A stretch of 64,000 nt of DNA from Musa acuminata AAA Group (Eukaryota; Streptophyta; Magnoliopsida; Zingiberales; Musaceae), in assembly GCF_036884655.1 (NCBI RefSeq), contig NC_088342.1:17475001-17539000 (forward strand), in the 5' to 3' direction. Position numbers and translations under genes: made by a program. How positions within the stretch are numbered: position 1 is the stretch's first letter; each line of letters starts with the position of its first letter. The notes under the pieces were generated by a model that had not been told where the DNA came from, made no database searches, and saw nothing but the letters and a program-made list of their open reading frames with translations. Shown piece after piece: positions 21,539 through 33,928 of this stretch.

Positions 21539-22335
21539 ATCTCCCCCTTTTTGATGATGACAATCAATTGATAATGGAGTTAACCTTAACTCCCCCTGTC
21601 TACATGCCATACTTGAGATAAGTCATTCTTGAATTCAAGACCTAAGAATTCAAGTGACATCTCTGAAGATGATGTCAATACTTGACATTCATTCTTACAT
21701 AACAATTTTGAATGATGGTAATTGTAACAATTCATCATATTGTAAGATATCAACATGTAAAGCTGTGAAGTAAGATTTTGATATCATTAGCATCAGTGTT
21801 TATAGCATATTCTATATATGACATCTGTTCATATATCTCTTGATGATGCAGGCATGACATAATCATAGCATCAGTGTTTATAGCATATTCTATATATGGC
21901 ATCTGTTCATATATCTCATGATAATGCAGGCATGGCATAATCATAGCATTAGTGTTTATAGCATCAAATCAATTCATATATTTCTCCCCCTTTGTCATCA
22001 ACAAAAAGCATAATAGATGTGATACTAGGAGAACAATATAAGCAAGTTATCAAGCATATAAAGGAAGGCATGATACGTATAATGCTTTGAATACTTCTTC
22101 TCCCCTTTTTTGTTATAATCCTTTGTGTATGAAGGAGGAAAGTCATTTTATTAAATCCATTTCGAAAAAAATATTTTTCAAAAGAGTGTGTTTGATTTTT
22201 GTCATTCCAACTGTTAAGCGAATCCGAAAATGAGATAAATTCTTTCATGCATTCGGACAAGATTATGCTACAGTTTTTCAAAAATCAAAACATTTCAACA
22301 CATGGCAATCAAGTGATCCAATAATTTTGACTAGT
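21539..22335 (-). other. element II 3' untranslated region and polypurine tract
   Basis: Polypurine tract CAAAAAGGGGGAGAT (minus) at 21539-21553 adjoins the LTR. A GGAGTTAA/TTAACTCC dyad lies near 21574-21592 and a polypurine-like module near 21983-22008. Two diverged copies of a ~100-bp unit with TGTTTATAGCATATTCTATATATG occur near 21790 and 21870. No env-like ORF is seen downstream of pol. Confidence 0.75.
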
Positions 22336-25014
22336 TTATCTATTCCGACACATCAACATTCCTAATCCTCTTCTTATGAAATCAAATTGTTCTTCACTTA
22401 GAGGTTTTGTAAAAATGTCAGCTAGTTGATGTTTAGTATTAATGAACTCTATGGTTACGTCATGATTAGTAACATGATCTCGTATAAAGTGATGTCTAAT
22501 ATCAATGTGTTTTGTTCTTGAGTGTTGTATAGGATTCTTAGTCAAGCATATTGCACTTGTGTTATCACATTTAATGGGAATATTCTTAAGATTAACTTTG
22601 TAATCTTCTAAGGTGTTTTTCATCCATACAACTTGGGCACAGCATGCACTTGCTGCAATATATTCAGCTTCGGTTGTTGATAGTGCAACCGAGTTTTGTT
22701 TCTTAGATGACCAGGAAACAAGGGCATGTCCTAAAAATTGACATGATCCTGATGTGCTTTTTCTATCTAATTTACAGCCAGCAAAGTCCGCATCAGCATA
22801 AGTAATTAACTCAAAATTCTTTGATTTTGGGTACCATAATCCTAGATTTGTGGTACCATTAAGATATCTAAGTATTCTTTTAACTGCTTTGAGATGAGAT
22901 ATCTTAGGGTTTGATTGAAATCTAGCACAAAGTCCTACACTGAACATGATGTCTGGTCTGGTTGCAGTGAGGTAAAGTAAACTTCCTATCATACCCCTAT
23001 AAGTTTTTTGATCGAAGCTTTCTCCACTTTCATCAATTTCTAACTTAGTAGAGGTGCTCATAGGAGTGTTAATAGCCTTTGAGTTGTTCATATTAAACTT
23101 TTTTAATAAATTCATAGCATATTTAGTTTGACTAATAAAGATGTCATTGCTTAGTTGTTTAATTTGCAAGCCTAAGAAGAATGTTAATTCTCCCATTAAG
23201 CTCATTTCGAATTCAAGACTCATAGTTTAAGCAAAAGATTCACAAAGATATTCATTCGTAGAGCCAAATATAATATCATCAACATAAATCTGGACAATAA
23301 GAAAATTATTTTCAAAATTCTTGATGAACAATGTAGTATCAACCTTGCCTTTTGTGAAAATATTTTCGATAAGAAAAGAACTAAGTCTCTCATACCAAGC
23401 CCTTGGGGCTTGTTTTAAACCATAGAGAGCTTTAGTTAATCTAAACACATGATTAGGGAGGCTATTATTTTCAAATCAAGGAGGTTGTTCAACATAAACT
23501 TCTTCGGAGATAAAGCCATTTAGAAAAGCGCTTTTAACATCCATTTGAAATAGCTTAAAATTATTACTACTAGCGTAGGCAAGGAGCATCCTTATGGCTT
23601 CCAATCGAGCCACAGGAGCGAAGGTTTCTTCGTAATCGATACCTTCTTCTTGGTTGAAACCTTTGGCCACTAATCTAGCCTTGTTTCTAACCACGATACC
23701 ATTTTCATCTTGCTTGTTTCTGAAGACCCATTTAGTACCAATAACTAAATGGTCATTTGGCTTAGGAACAAGCTTCCATACCTCATTTCTCTCAAATTGA
23801 TTCAGTTCATCTTGCATTGCGATAATCCATGAATCATCTTTCATAGCTTCGTCAACACATTTGGGTTCAATTTGGGAGAGAAAGGCGGCGTTCGCACAAA
23901 AATTTTTAAGAGAAGATCGTGTTTGAACCCCCTTTGACGTGTCTCCTAAAATTAGCTCCTTGGGATGAGCATCTACATACTTCCAATCCTTGGGTAAGGA
24001 TGTTTCGGAAGTGGATGCATCCAAGTTGCTAGTTAGAGAAGGGGTTTCATTTAAATTCAAGGAATCAAAATTAACATCATCATGAAAATCATTTTTCCTG
24101 ATTTCGGAAATCTCATTGAAAACAACATGAATGGATTCTTCGATAATTAAGGTTCTTTTATTGAAGATACGAAAGGCTTTAGAAACCGAAGAATAACCAA
24201 GAAAGATTCCTTCATCGGATTTAGCATCAAATTTTCCTGGGTTATTCTTTTCATTCAAGATAAAACATTTACACCCAAAGACTTTAAAATATGAAACATT
24301 GGGTTTCTTGTTGTTCCATAACTCATAGGGAGTTTTGGTTAGTAGGGGTCTTACTAGAACTCTATTCAAAATATAGCATGCGGTATTTACGGCTTCGGCC
24401 CAAAAATATTTGGGTAGGTTGTGTTCATTTAACATGGTTCTTGTCATTTTTTGTAAATTTCGATTTTTTCTTTCTACTATTCCATTTTGTTGAGGATTTC
24501 TAGGAGTAGAGAAATTATGGTTGTATCCATTGAGTTCACAAAATTCCTGGAAATCATGGTTTTGAAATTCACCACCATGATCACTTCTAATTGACGAAAT
24601 CAAAGAACCTATCTCATTCTGAACAAGTTTACAAAACTTGGTAAAATATCTAAGGCAATCACTTTTTTGTTTTAAGAAGTAAGTCCATGTGTATCTGCTA
24701 TAGTCATCCACAATGACGAAGGCGTATTTGCTTCCTCCTAGGCTTGATGTGGAGATTGGTCCGAACAAGTCCATATGGATCAATTGTAAGGGCCTAGAGG
24801 TGCTTACTTGATTCTTAGATTTGAAACTACCCTTAATTTGTTTACCTATGATTTCTTTGCCAGCGATTTTACCCTTGTTGTTGTCTCAGAAGGTGACATA
24901 GCCTACGTCTATGCTAGTGAGCTTAGAGAATTGAGATGGATCTCCGGTCATATGCCTTGAGCATCCACTATCAAGGTACCATCTCTTGCCCCTAGCTTGC
25001 GATGGTATAGGTTT
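22336..25014 (-). pseudogene. pol: element II pol (protease start, integrase, RT, RNase H), interrupted
   Basis: One reading frame, the same as gag, carries the copia order. Near 24960 is the protease motif LDSGCSRHMTGD. Integrase core follows from 24783, with [17 protein letters not shown] and [10 protein letters not shown] containing the D, D and E positions. RT follows, with [26 protein letters not shown] and catalytic YVDD near 23280. RNase H follows with DADFAGC, STSGSC, STTEAEYIA and HIDIRHHFIRD. The frame ends at 22336. Stops occur at 24886 (TGA), 23476 (TGA) and 23227 (TAA). Between GKI near 24870 and [11 protein letters not shown] the rest of protease and the whole GAG-pre-integrase zinc-binding (HHCC) domain are missing. 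Normally Pol is processed into enzymes that copy and insert the element; this copy could not make an intact integrase. Confidence 0.93.
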
Positions 25015-26598
25015 CTACAAGAAAGGATGATTTTTAGGTACCCATTTGCTTTTGGGTGCCTCAATGATAGATCTACATTGTTTATCATGTTGCATAGAGT
25101 TTATCATGGTTCCTTTAGGAACCCAAATCAATTTGTTTGGACTAATTTTCTTGAATGGACAATAATGCGTCTTGTGTCCAAATTTGCAACAAAAGTTGCT
25201 TTTGTTTTGGTGTTGAACATGTAGGATGGGGCCTTTTATGAAGGTGGTTGGATTTTGGTGAGGACTTCTCACAAATCCAATTCCACTTCTTTTGGGAACG
25301 TGACCCTTGTTTGCGAGGATCATGTTCAGTGACTTGCTACTAACCTCAAATTTCTTTAAGGTATCCTTAAGAAGCAAGTTTTCCATTTGGAAAGTTTCTA
25401 GATCATGGCATTTGATGCATGAATTTAAACTATCATGATATTCAGTTTTTAACTTATCAAAGTCACAAGTAAGACTATCATGCTCCTTTTTTAGCAATTT
25501 GTATTTTCTATCAATAATTTTGCATTCATTAAATAAGTCATTGAAGGCATTTAATAATTCATCGAAAGATATATCTACATCTATTAAATTCGTTACCTCT
25601 TCTCCGATGGCCATTAAGGCGTAAGGAGCAACTTGCTCGGTGTTGGACTCCTCTTCTTCGGACGCGCTCGAATCATCCCATGTTGCTTTGAGTGCCTTCT
25701 TCTTTGTTGTTCTCTTTTTGACTTGGGGACAATCACTCTTGTAGTGTCCCGGCTTTTTGCACTCATAGCAAATAACTTGGTCCTTCTTGGGTTCAAGTTT
25801 ATTTTTAATGTCATTCTTAAACTTGTTTCTTTTAATGAATTTTTTAAAATTTCTTGTTAGAAGTGCCAAGTCATCGTCACAGTCCTCATCACTTGAGTTT
25901 TCTTTCAAGTGGTCTTCCAAAGTTCTAAGTGTCATATCCTTCATGTTCTTTGGAAGGATGTCTTCTTGCTCTTCATAAGCTTTGCAAGTCATCTCGTAGG
26001 TCATTAATGACCCAATTAGTTCTTCAAGAGGGAAGTTGTTTAGATCTTTCGCCTCTTGAATAACAATGACTTTAGGATCCCAACTCTTAGGAAGGGATCT
26101 TAGAATCTTATTTACGAGCTCAAAATCCGAAAAACTTTTTTCGAGTCCTTTTTGACCATTGACAGCATCCGTGAAACGGGTAAACATGTCGCCAATAGTC
26201 TCACTCGGTTTCATCCAGAAAAGTTCAAAAGAGTGTAACAAAAGATTGATTTTTGACTCTTTCACTCTACTTGTGCCTTCATGAGTCACTTCGAGTGTGT
26301 GCCAAATATCAAATGCGATTTCACAAATCGAAACACGATTAAACTCATTTTTATCAAGTGCACAAAATAAGGCATTCATAGCCTTTGCATTAAGAGCGAA
26401 AGCCTTCTTCTCCAAATCATTCCAATCGATCATTGGAAGAGAAGACTTTGAAAAACCGTTTTCGACAAGATTCCAAAGTTCAAAATCCATAGAAATGAGA
26501 AAGATCCTCATTCGGGTATTCCAATAGGTGTAGTACGTCCCATTGAACATGGGTGGACGTGTAATAGAATGGCCCTCTTGGTTTCCGGCGTAAGCCAT
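25015..26598 (-). CDS. gag: element II Gag, full-length with CCHC zinc knuckle
   Basis: 527 residues, uninterrupted. The N-terminal copia Gag region (about residues 10-230) includes RPPMFNGTYYTYWNTRMR, ALNAKAMNALFCALDKNEF, VTHEGTSRVKESKINLL and FPLEELIGSLMTYEM. A zinc knuckle CYECKKPGHYKSDC sits at about residues 277-290. An acidic stretch (SSASEEEES) and a heptad-like segment (about 345-430) follow. A second knuckle-like site at about 467-480 reads SNFCCKFGHKTHYC; its first Cys, kept in element V, is Ser here. Gag builds the virus-like particle and binds genomic RNA. The ORF ends in TAG, after which the pol frame continues in the same phase, so pol expression would need readthrough. The product may still be able to package non-autonomous relatives. 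Confidence 0.93.
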   Translation of the reverse strand: MAYAGNQEGHSITRPPMFNGTYYTYWNTRMRIFLISMDFELWNLVENGFSKSSLPMIDWNDLEKKAFALNAKAMNALFCALDKNEFNRVSICEIAFDIWHTLEVTHEGTSRVKESKINLLLHSFELFWMKPSETIGDMFTRFTDAVNGQKGLEKSFSDFELVNKILRSLPKSWDPKVIVIQEAKDLNNFPLEELIGSLMTYEMTCKAYEEQEDILPKNMKDMTLRTLEDHLKENSSDEDCDDDLALLTRNFKKFIKRNKFKNDIKNKLEPKKDQVICYECKKPGHYKSDCPQVKKRTTKKKALKATWDDSSASEEEESNTEQVAPYALMAIGEEVTNLIDVDISFDELLNAFNDLFNECKIIDRKYKLLKKEHDSLTCDFDKLKTEYHDSLNSCIKCHDLETFQMENLLLKDTLKKFEVSSKSLNMILANKGHVPKRSGIGFVRSPHQNPTTFIKGPILHVQHQNKSNFCCKFGHKTHYCPFKKISPNKLIWVPKGTMINSMQHDKQCRSIIEAPKSKWVPKNHPFL

Positions 26599-26634
26599 CT
26601 CTCTAGGGTTTTAATCCGTTTGAGAGTTAACCCC

Positions 26635-26646
26635 GCTCTAATACCA
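26635..26646 (-). promoter_or_regulatory. primer-binding site of element II
   Basis: Minus strand TGGTATTAGAGC, one base from the initiator Met tRNA complement, two bases from the 5' LTR. Confidence 0.87.
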
Positions 26647-26648
26647 AT

Positions 26649-28243
26649 TGTTAGGATCGAGTGCACTAAGAGGGGGGGGGGGGGGTGAATTAGTGCAGCA
26701 GAAAACTTTCTGCGATTAAAATCGAAAGCTGCGTTCGAACGATAAAAACGATTTCTGTGTAAAATCTGATTCTAAGCAAGATGATATTAAAGTTAATCTA
26801 TGCAGGGAGTTTGCAGCTATGATGAAACCCAGAATATAGGCGCAAGCTGAAATCCGACGTTCGTACGAAGAAACTGATTTACGTCAAAGTGCTGATTCGT
26901 AAATCACTTGATTAGGCAAGATGCAGTTTAAGCAAGAGTATGAAGGCAGTTTGCAGTTATGGTAAAGCTCAAAACGTAAACGCAATCTGCAATATGATGA
27001 TCGTACGAAAAAGCAGATTTACGTCTAATCGCTGATTCGGAAAGTAAAAGGTTTGAAACCCAATCGTAAAAGCGCAGAAGGCAGTAAGCTTCAGAGGAGG
27101 TTTACAGTAAAGATAATATTCTCAAAGTAAATGCAAACCGAGATTTAGAGTGGTTCGGTCAATCTTGACCTACTCCACTTTTGGCTTCCTCCACCGACGA
27201 GGTCACCGACGTCAACTAGAGGCCTTCCTTCAATAGGCGAAAGCCAACCACCCTTTTACAGTTTCACTCTTTTTGACGGGCTTAGGAGACAACCCTTACA
27301 GAAATTTTCTCTCCTCTCTTTACAACTCAAAACTTGAAGAACAGAGGGAGGAGAACTTTTTGGCCTTTATAACAATTTTGAGCTCTAAGAATCACAGAAA
27401 GATGTCAAGATTTTGAGTGTTAGTTTCTTCCTTTCAGTGCTGAATGGGTGGGGTATTTATAGGCCCCAACCCAGTTTAAATTTGGAGCTCAAAACTGTCA
27501 ATTCCCGGAATTCCGGGATCAGGCGGTCGCACCTCCTGACTAGGGCGGTTGCACCGCCTGGCAGAGCTTGAAGACTGAGCCTCTGGGCGGTGCCACCTCT
27601 GTCAGGGGCAGTTGCACCTCTCTGCTAGAGCTCGAAGACCGAGCTCAAGCGGTTGCACCTCCTGACTAGGGCGGTTGCACCGCTTGCCAGAGCTCGAAGA
27701 CCGAGCTCAGGCGGTGCTACCTCCTGTCATGAGAGGTTGCACCGCCCAATCTCGCTTGGAGACTGAGCCCAGGCGGTTGCACCTCCTAGCTGGGGTGGTT
27801 GCATTGCCCAGTCTCCCTGGGAGACTTAGCCCAGGCGGTTGCACCTCCTGGCTTGGGCGGTTGCACCTTCTACAGTAATTAGGGTCCGAATGGGTAGATC
27901 CATTCGACCCAAATTGGGTCTTTCAGGGACCCAATTGCCCCAAGATTAAGCCAATGGGATCACCTCCCATTACCAACTTAATCATTGTGCTAACTACGAT
28001 AAATCCTAAGACAATTTCTGTAGCTTGCTCCGGTGCGTCAATCGCATCTTCCGGCAGAACCTCCGACGACAGCCCGAACTTCCGTCGAGCTCTCGAACTC
28101 CCAACGTGATCATTGTCATGACTCCGGCGCAACTCCTGCTGCTTGTCTTACTTTCATCATAGTTAATCCTGCACACTTATCTCAACATATAGGTTAGACA
28201 ACAAATGACAATTGACTTCATCATCAAAATCCGAGATTCAACA
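26649..28243 (-). repeat. element II 5' LTR
   Basis: TATA box (minus) at 27454-27461, GGCGGTTGCACC-type array at about 27515-27875, and a very long G-run near 26671-26685 inside the terminal hairpin. Relative to the 3' LTR, about 150 bp are deleted at TTCCGGC/AGAACC (near 28053). Confidence 0.9.
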
Positions 28244-28248
28244 GAATC

Positions 28249-28830
28249 ATGTTGGGCCGGAGGAAAACATGTCAGAAGATTGGACGTCGGGCCGGAGGAT
28301 CGGTCAACGTATCGACAGAAGGCTTCGGGCCATGGATTTAGGGATCAAGCCAAGAAGAGCGGATATTGCGCCAAGGATAATAGAGTTGCGGAGGTCAACT
28401 GGCCGATTGGGCAATAGGCCGCAAGAGAGGGCGATGCAACGAAGAATCAGACGCAGCGTCGATGGACCAATGACATGCCAAATGACACGATTCAAGCTTA
28501 GTAATAATGGTCTAGATCAAAGTGCGTTTCTACATGTGCAGGATTAATTATGATAGCAAGGCATAAAGCAAAATTAAGTCCCGGAGTCAATAACATGATT
28601 TCATTGAGAGTTCGAGAGTTCGTCGGAAGTCTAGATGTTCGTCAGAAGTTCTACACGAACCAACCGAGAAGTCTCGGAGCTTGCCAAAAAAGCTCATCGG
28701 AACTCGCCAAGAAGATCATCATGAAGTCCAGGAGCTTGCCAGGAGTCCGCTGGAACATTGCCTAGAGATCGTCGGAAGTTCGTTGGAAGAAACCAAGACT
28801 TACAGACTTGTTTAGCTGAAGTAACCCAAG
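28249..28830 (+). repeat. element III 3' LTR, part 2
   Basis: Middle of the 3' LTR between elements II and IV, parallel to 7920-8620 of the 5' LTR. About 110 bp present near 8503-8615 are deleted here at AGTA/ACCC. CCAAG at 28826-28830 is duplicated at 45025-45029. Confidence 0.87.
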
Positions 28831-30845
28831 TGTTAGGATCGGAGCGGCACTAAGAGAGGGGGGGGGGGGGGGGGTGAATTAGTGCAGCGGATTAAAACTT
28901 CGGTTTTGATAAATCTTTCGTACGATGAAAAGCAATATCAATGGAAACCGATTTTAGAAGCTTGATAACTTAGAAACGTATGGAAGCGTAGTAACTAAGT
29001 AGAGAAGTTTGCAGTATGTAAATGGCAAGAGTAGGATGCAAACCAGATAACGCAGTAGTTTTTAAAGTGGTTCGGTCAAAATGACCTACATCCACTTGCG
29101 AAGCCTTCTTCGAAGAGGCTTCCAACTTCCAGTAGCAAATTTCTTGTAGGGGAAGGACTAATACCCCTCTTACAACCTTTACAAATGGTTCACACTCTTA
29201 TAATTCTTTTCAACAAGATGGGAGGAGGTGAACACTTAAGCAATATGAAAAACAAGGCTTGCAAAGACTATTCTAAGGCTCTTAACTCAAACTATTGCTT
29301 TTCAAAAGGTTGTGAACTCAGCTGAGATTTGAGGGGTATTTATAGGCCTCAAGAGGATTCAAATTTGGGCTCCAAAATTTGAATTCTCTTTGGTTCCCGA
29401 TGCTGGCGGTGCCACCGCCCAACCCAAGCGGTGCCACCGCTTGGCTCTCGGGTTCTAGGCGGTATATAAATGGTAAGAGTAGGATGCAAACCAGATAACC
29501 CAGTAGTTTTTAAAGTGGTTCGGTCAAAATGACCTACATCCACTTGCGAAGCCTTCTTCGAAGAGGCTTCCAACTTCCAGTAGCAAATTTCTTGTAGGGG
29601 AAGGACTAATACCCCTCTTACAACCTTTACAAATGGTTCACACTCTTACAATTCTTTTCAACAAGATGGGAGGAGGTGAACACTTAAGCAATATGAAAAA
29701 CAAGGCTTGCAAAGACTATTCTAAGGCTCTTAACTCAAACTATTGCTTTTCAAAAGGTCGTGAACTCAGCTGAGATTTGAGGAGTATTTATAGGCCTCAA
29801 GAGGATTCAAATTTGGGCTCCAAAATTTGAATTCTCTTTGGTTCCCGATGCTGGCGGTGCCATCGCCCAGCCCAAGCGGTGCCACCGCTTGGCTCTCGGG
29901 TTCTAGGCGGTGCCACCGCCAAATCTGGCGGTGCCACTGCCTACACTATTTCAGCTCACTGGTTGGGCTCCAAAATTGGCCCAAACCAGTCCGAACTAGA
30001 GCCCAATTGGCCCCTACTTGGTTTATAGGATTAACACCTAATCCTAACCCTAAGTAACGTGCTAACTACGAATTTAAAGACATTTTCTAAGCTATTACAA
30101 AGTCCGTAAGTCAAGACTTCTTCCGGCAAGCTTCCGGCGAACTTCCGACGGTTTTCCGATAAACTCTCGGAAACCATTCTGCGGACTCCCGACAAGCTCC
30201 TAGACTTCACGATTTGATCTTGACGAGTTCCAACGAGCTTCTTTGGCAAGCTCCGATCTTTCTCGGCGAGCTCCGCGAACTTCCAACGAACATTCCGGCG
30301 AGTTTCCGAAAAACCCTTCGGCAAGCTCCCTACTCATTCTCGGCTAGTTCCGGCAGCATTCCCGACGAACCTTCGGACTTCCGTCAAACTCTCGAACTCG
30401 CAATGAATCCTTCGTGCTTGACTCCGACACTTTGTTTTGCTTTATGTCTTCATCGTTATCGTAGTTAATCCTGCACACACAATCTAAAACTTTACTCCGA
30501 TCTAGATAATTATTACAACGCGAATTGACATTCTGTTGCCCGACACGTCATTGGTTGGCGCTTCGTCCGATTCTTTAGCACATCGTCCTCTCTTCCGGCT
30601 TGTTACCCAATCGACGGTTGACCTCCGCAACCCCGATATCCTTGGCGCAATTCCGCTCTTGGCCCAATGCCCGACATCCGAAGCCTTCTGCCATCCAATA
30701 TCCTAACGTGATCTCCTCCGGCGCAACGTCAATTCCTCCTGCATTAACTGTCTAATCCTAATCAAGTAGACCTGCATCACTCAAAATGCAGTTAAACATC
30801 TAAACACAATCAATTAGTTTCATCATCAAAATCCGAGATTCAACA
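28831..30845 (-). repeat. element IV 3' LTR with internal 448-bp tandem duplication
   Basis: 2015 bp, longer than the partner (about 1553 bp) because 29016-29463 is repeated at 29464-29911. The duplicated block contains U5/R, the TATA box and the start of the palindrome array, so TATATAAATA-type signals occur twice (29337-29344 and 29785-29792). The terminal hairpin contains a G-run of about 18. Confidence 0.9.
29016..29911 (-). repeat. 448-bp tandem duplication inside LTR
   Basis: Two adjacent copies offset by exactly 448 bp, both ends checked by position (AATGG at 29021 and 29469; AGGCGGT ending at 29463 and 29911). About half a dozen substitutions separate them. The junction falls next to a GGCGGT palindrome arm. 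Confidence 0.92.
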
Positions 30846-33800
30846 ATCTCCCCCTTTTTGATGATGACAACTAATTGATGACTAACGGAGTTAACCTTAA
30901 CTCCCCGGAGTTTAACTAAACTCCCCCTATCAATATGCCATTGATAGAACACTTGGATTATCCCAAATCCAAGTAACATTCATCACATGTTATGAAAAAC
31001 ATTTAAACCATCATGCAAATATATATAAAATATTTAATTCAATGCATGAAGTAATCAATATACTTCTCCCCCTTTGTCATCAACAAAAAGGAGAAGTTCC
31101 TACTCTTATGTGTTTAGAGAAAAAAAGTTCCATACATTGCATGAAAAACATAGTATCAAATTTTATCGTCATGCAATCTAGCAATTAAAGATATGTAAGT
31201 TTAGCATATTTGCTTTTCTTGAGATAACAACTAATTGCTTCTCTTTAGACTACAAGCTAACAATTTTCATGATATGCAAGTTGCAAGCTAGCAAATTTTT
31301 GCTTCCTTTGCAATGTTTGAGCTAACAATTTTGCTTCCGTAGCATGTTTTGTATTTTGAGATAGGCAAGATAGCACATTTGCAAATTTTTTGTTTCTTAA
31401 GATAGGCAAGCTTGTGATGTTTAAGATAGCAAGCTCTTTCTTCTCTTTTGAGAAGTGTCATTTTTGCTTTCTTAGCAAAATGCCAAACTACCAAGAGACA
31501 ATATTTTACATGAGGCAAGCAAACAATTTGGCAAGTGTTACATTTGCATCTTCTCTTTAGATGTGCAGGAAAGTAAATCATTTTTTACATTTTCTTGACA
31601 TTTCAAGCTAGCAATTTTCGGTGATGTTCAAGATATCAATTTCTTCTCTTTTGAGAAGTGTAATTTTTTGTCTTTTTCTTGAATTGTGCTAGCAATCTAT
31701 CTCCCCCTTTGTCATTGTCAAAAAGAAGGGAGAACTCAATGGCTAAAAATTTCAACCATTCAACAAGCCAAATATGCAAAGAATTCATGAAAGATATCAA
31801 TAAGGATCAATTCGTGAATACCAAAGATATGATTCATGGTTCATTAAAATTCTTCTTAACAAGTTCACGATCAAGATTTATATAATTCATAATAAAGCAA
31901 ATTGATATACAATCATCACACAAGCAAAGAAATCTTGTTATTTCTATATTATGAAATATATGATATCAAGGCTCATGATTCATTTGAAAAGATATAGCAC
32001 AAAGAGCAACTTGAAACATTCTTATCAAGATCACATTTTAAAATATTCCAAGTATCAAGATATCAATATGACACTTCATTGAATTCTTAGAAATCAAAAG
32101 ACAAGTTACACTTCATTTGAAGAATTCCTTTTTGATAAATGGAGGGAGCATAATGAACGATCTTGATTTATAAAGAACTTCATGTTATAATTATCAAGAT
32201 CATGACTTTAATAATTATTTTCTTTAGCAAAGAATCACAAAAACACTTTATTTTTGCATAAGAAATCACATTGTATTATGATTTAAAATTCTTTCTCTAC
32301 ACATGAATCATAGGAGATATAATAGCAATGATATCATGATTCATTTGGTAATAAATAGCAAGGAGAACAATTTGTTTCATGCATAAGAAATCTCAATAAG
32401 ATCACATTTCACAAGAAATTTCAAGTATCAAATATCAAGTAATCATCATGTTTCTTCTTAAGTCAAGAAGTCAAGGGAAAGTTCATGATTTAGTTAAAAC
32501 AAAATTTCATTCAAGTTAATAAAAAAAAATCATAATCAAATTATCATTTTTGAGATTCATAACATGAATAACGTTATTACTATTTCATCAAAATCAATTT
32601 CGAGATTCACACAATATCATGAAATCATTAATCTCGATAAGATGGGAAAAACATTTTCTTTTTAAGTGATTCTTTTAACACATCAAAAAAAAAAACTCAT
32701 TCATAATTCAAGTGATTTACAAGATATCATAAATGAATTTATCACTTGTATTTCATCAAAATCGAGAACTCTAGAGATAGAAAATGATTGAAGCATTTAA
32801 CATGATTGAAGCATGATTCATATTTAAAATGTATCTTATGTTGTAAATACGAATCAAGCATTTGTCAAATCTGAAATCATCCTCAAAATTACATTCAATA
32901 AATTCATATATGACAAGCATAGATTTATTGAAAAATAAATAAGATAGAGGATTACTTTTCATTTTTATAAATTTCTATTCATGTGATTTGCTTCTTATGA
33001 GCATGCCTTTGCCCCCTTTTTTTTAAAAAAAACAAAATGTCAACATTCAAGATAGAAGGGTAAATTTCATAAAATAAATTATCAAGCATGATTCCATGAT
33101 AACATCCTTTTAATATCTTGATATTCATTATCAAGTATGATTTCAAAAAATATGTTCAAGAGAAATCATTAAGACCAAATGCATGATACACTCATTTATT
33201 TTCAAAATATTCATCATGTTTATTTTCATGAGATTCACAAGATTGGTAAAATAAATTCATTAATCTAAATAAGATATAAAATTCATTTCTATTTCATACA
33301 ATTGATTTCATGTGAGGGTATTCAAGTCTTTTTGTGAAAACATGTATCATCATTTAAAATCAAAACATAAGTTTCGTCATTAAGCCGTCAAGACCAAACA
33401 CATCAAAAATGATATCACATCTATCATCAAAAGACTATCAAGAAATTCATACAAAGATGTACATGCACTATGTCATCTTAATAAGTCATGAGAATGTCAT
33501 CTTAATTCGTCATAAAAATGATTAACCCAAAAACATGTTAATCCAATTGTTAATTTAAAATGCGAGTTTCAAATCAATATTTACTTCAAAAACTCATGCA
33601 TGACATAAAATAATCAAGATACACATGCATAGATTAATCCTAAGCATTATTACATATCATATAGTTATCATCCCTAATGTTGCATACATCATTCAACATT
33701 TCAAAACATAACATGTATGAAACCTTAGCAATATACTTTTCATGATTAAATTTTTAATTTTTCAAAGATGCTAAAAATAATAACAATTTTTTATTTTCTA

Positions 33801-33928
33801 TTCCTACTATTTAAATTAAGCACTCATGAAAAACTTCAAGTAATTTCAAAATAATTCAAGAGAGTTGAGTTACTTACCTTGTAGTCGAAGCCTATCAAAG
33901 CCCAATTCGCCGTTTCACCTTTGGAAGT
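30846..33928 (-). other. element IV polypurine tract and non-coding internal region
   Basis: Polypurine tract (minus) at 30846-30860, then the tandem dyads GGAGTTAA..TTAACTCC and GGAGTTTA..TAAACTCC near 30886-30925, a polypurine-like hairpin with arms ACTTCTCC/GGAGAAGT at 31072-31097 and another module near 31700-31732. The rest is AT-rich without convincing ORFs; 33886-33928 would encode the lost Gag tail. Confidence 0.78.

Larger units (their letters stand above)
19794..28243 (-). mobile_element. element II: copia LTR retrotransposon with gag and decayed pol
   Basis: 8450 bp, minus orientation, TSD GAATC. 3' LTR 19794-21538 (1745 bp, terminal CA changed to TA) and 5' LTR 26649-28243 (1595 bp; about 150 bp missing at 28053 relative to the partner). 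Internal region 21539-26648 codes for a full-length Gag with zinc knuckle, then integrase, RT and RNase H. It is the only member here with pol domains, but pol has internal stops and a domain deletion, so it is probably not autonomous now. Confidence 0.92.

Noticed and set aside
26671..26685. G-quadruplex from the long G-run
   Set aside because: It is a single homopolymer inside a hairpin loop, not four separated G-tracts.
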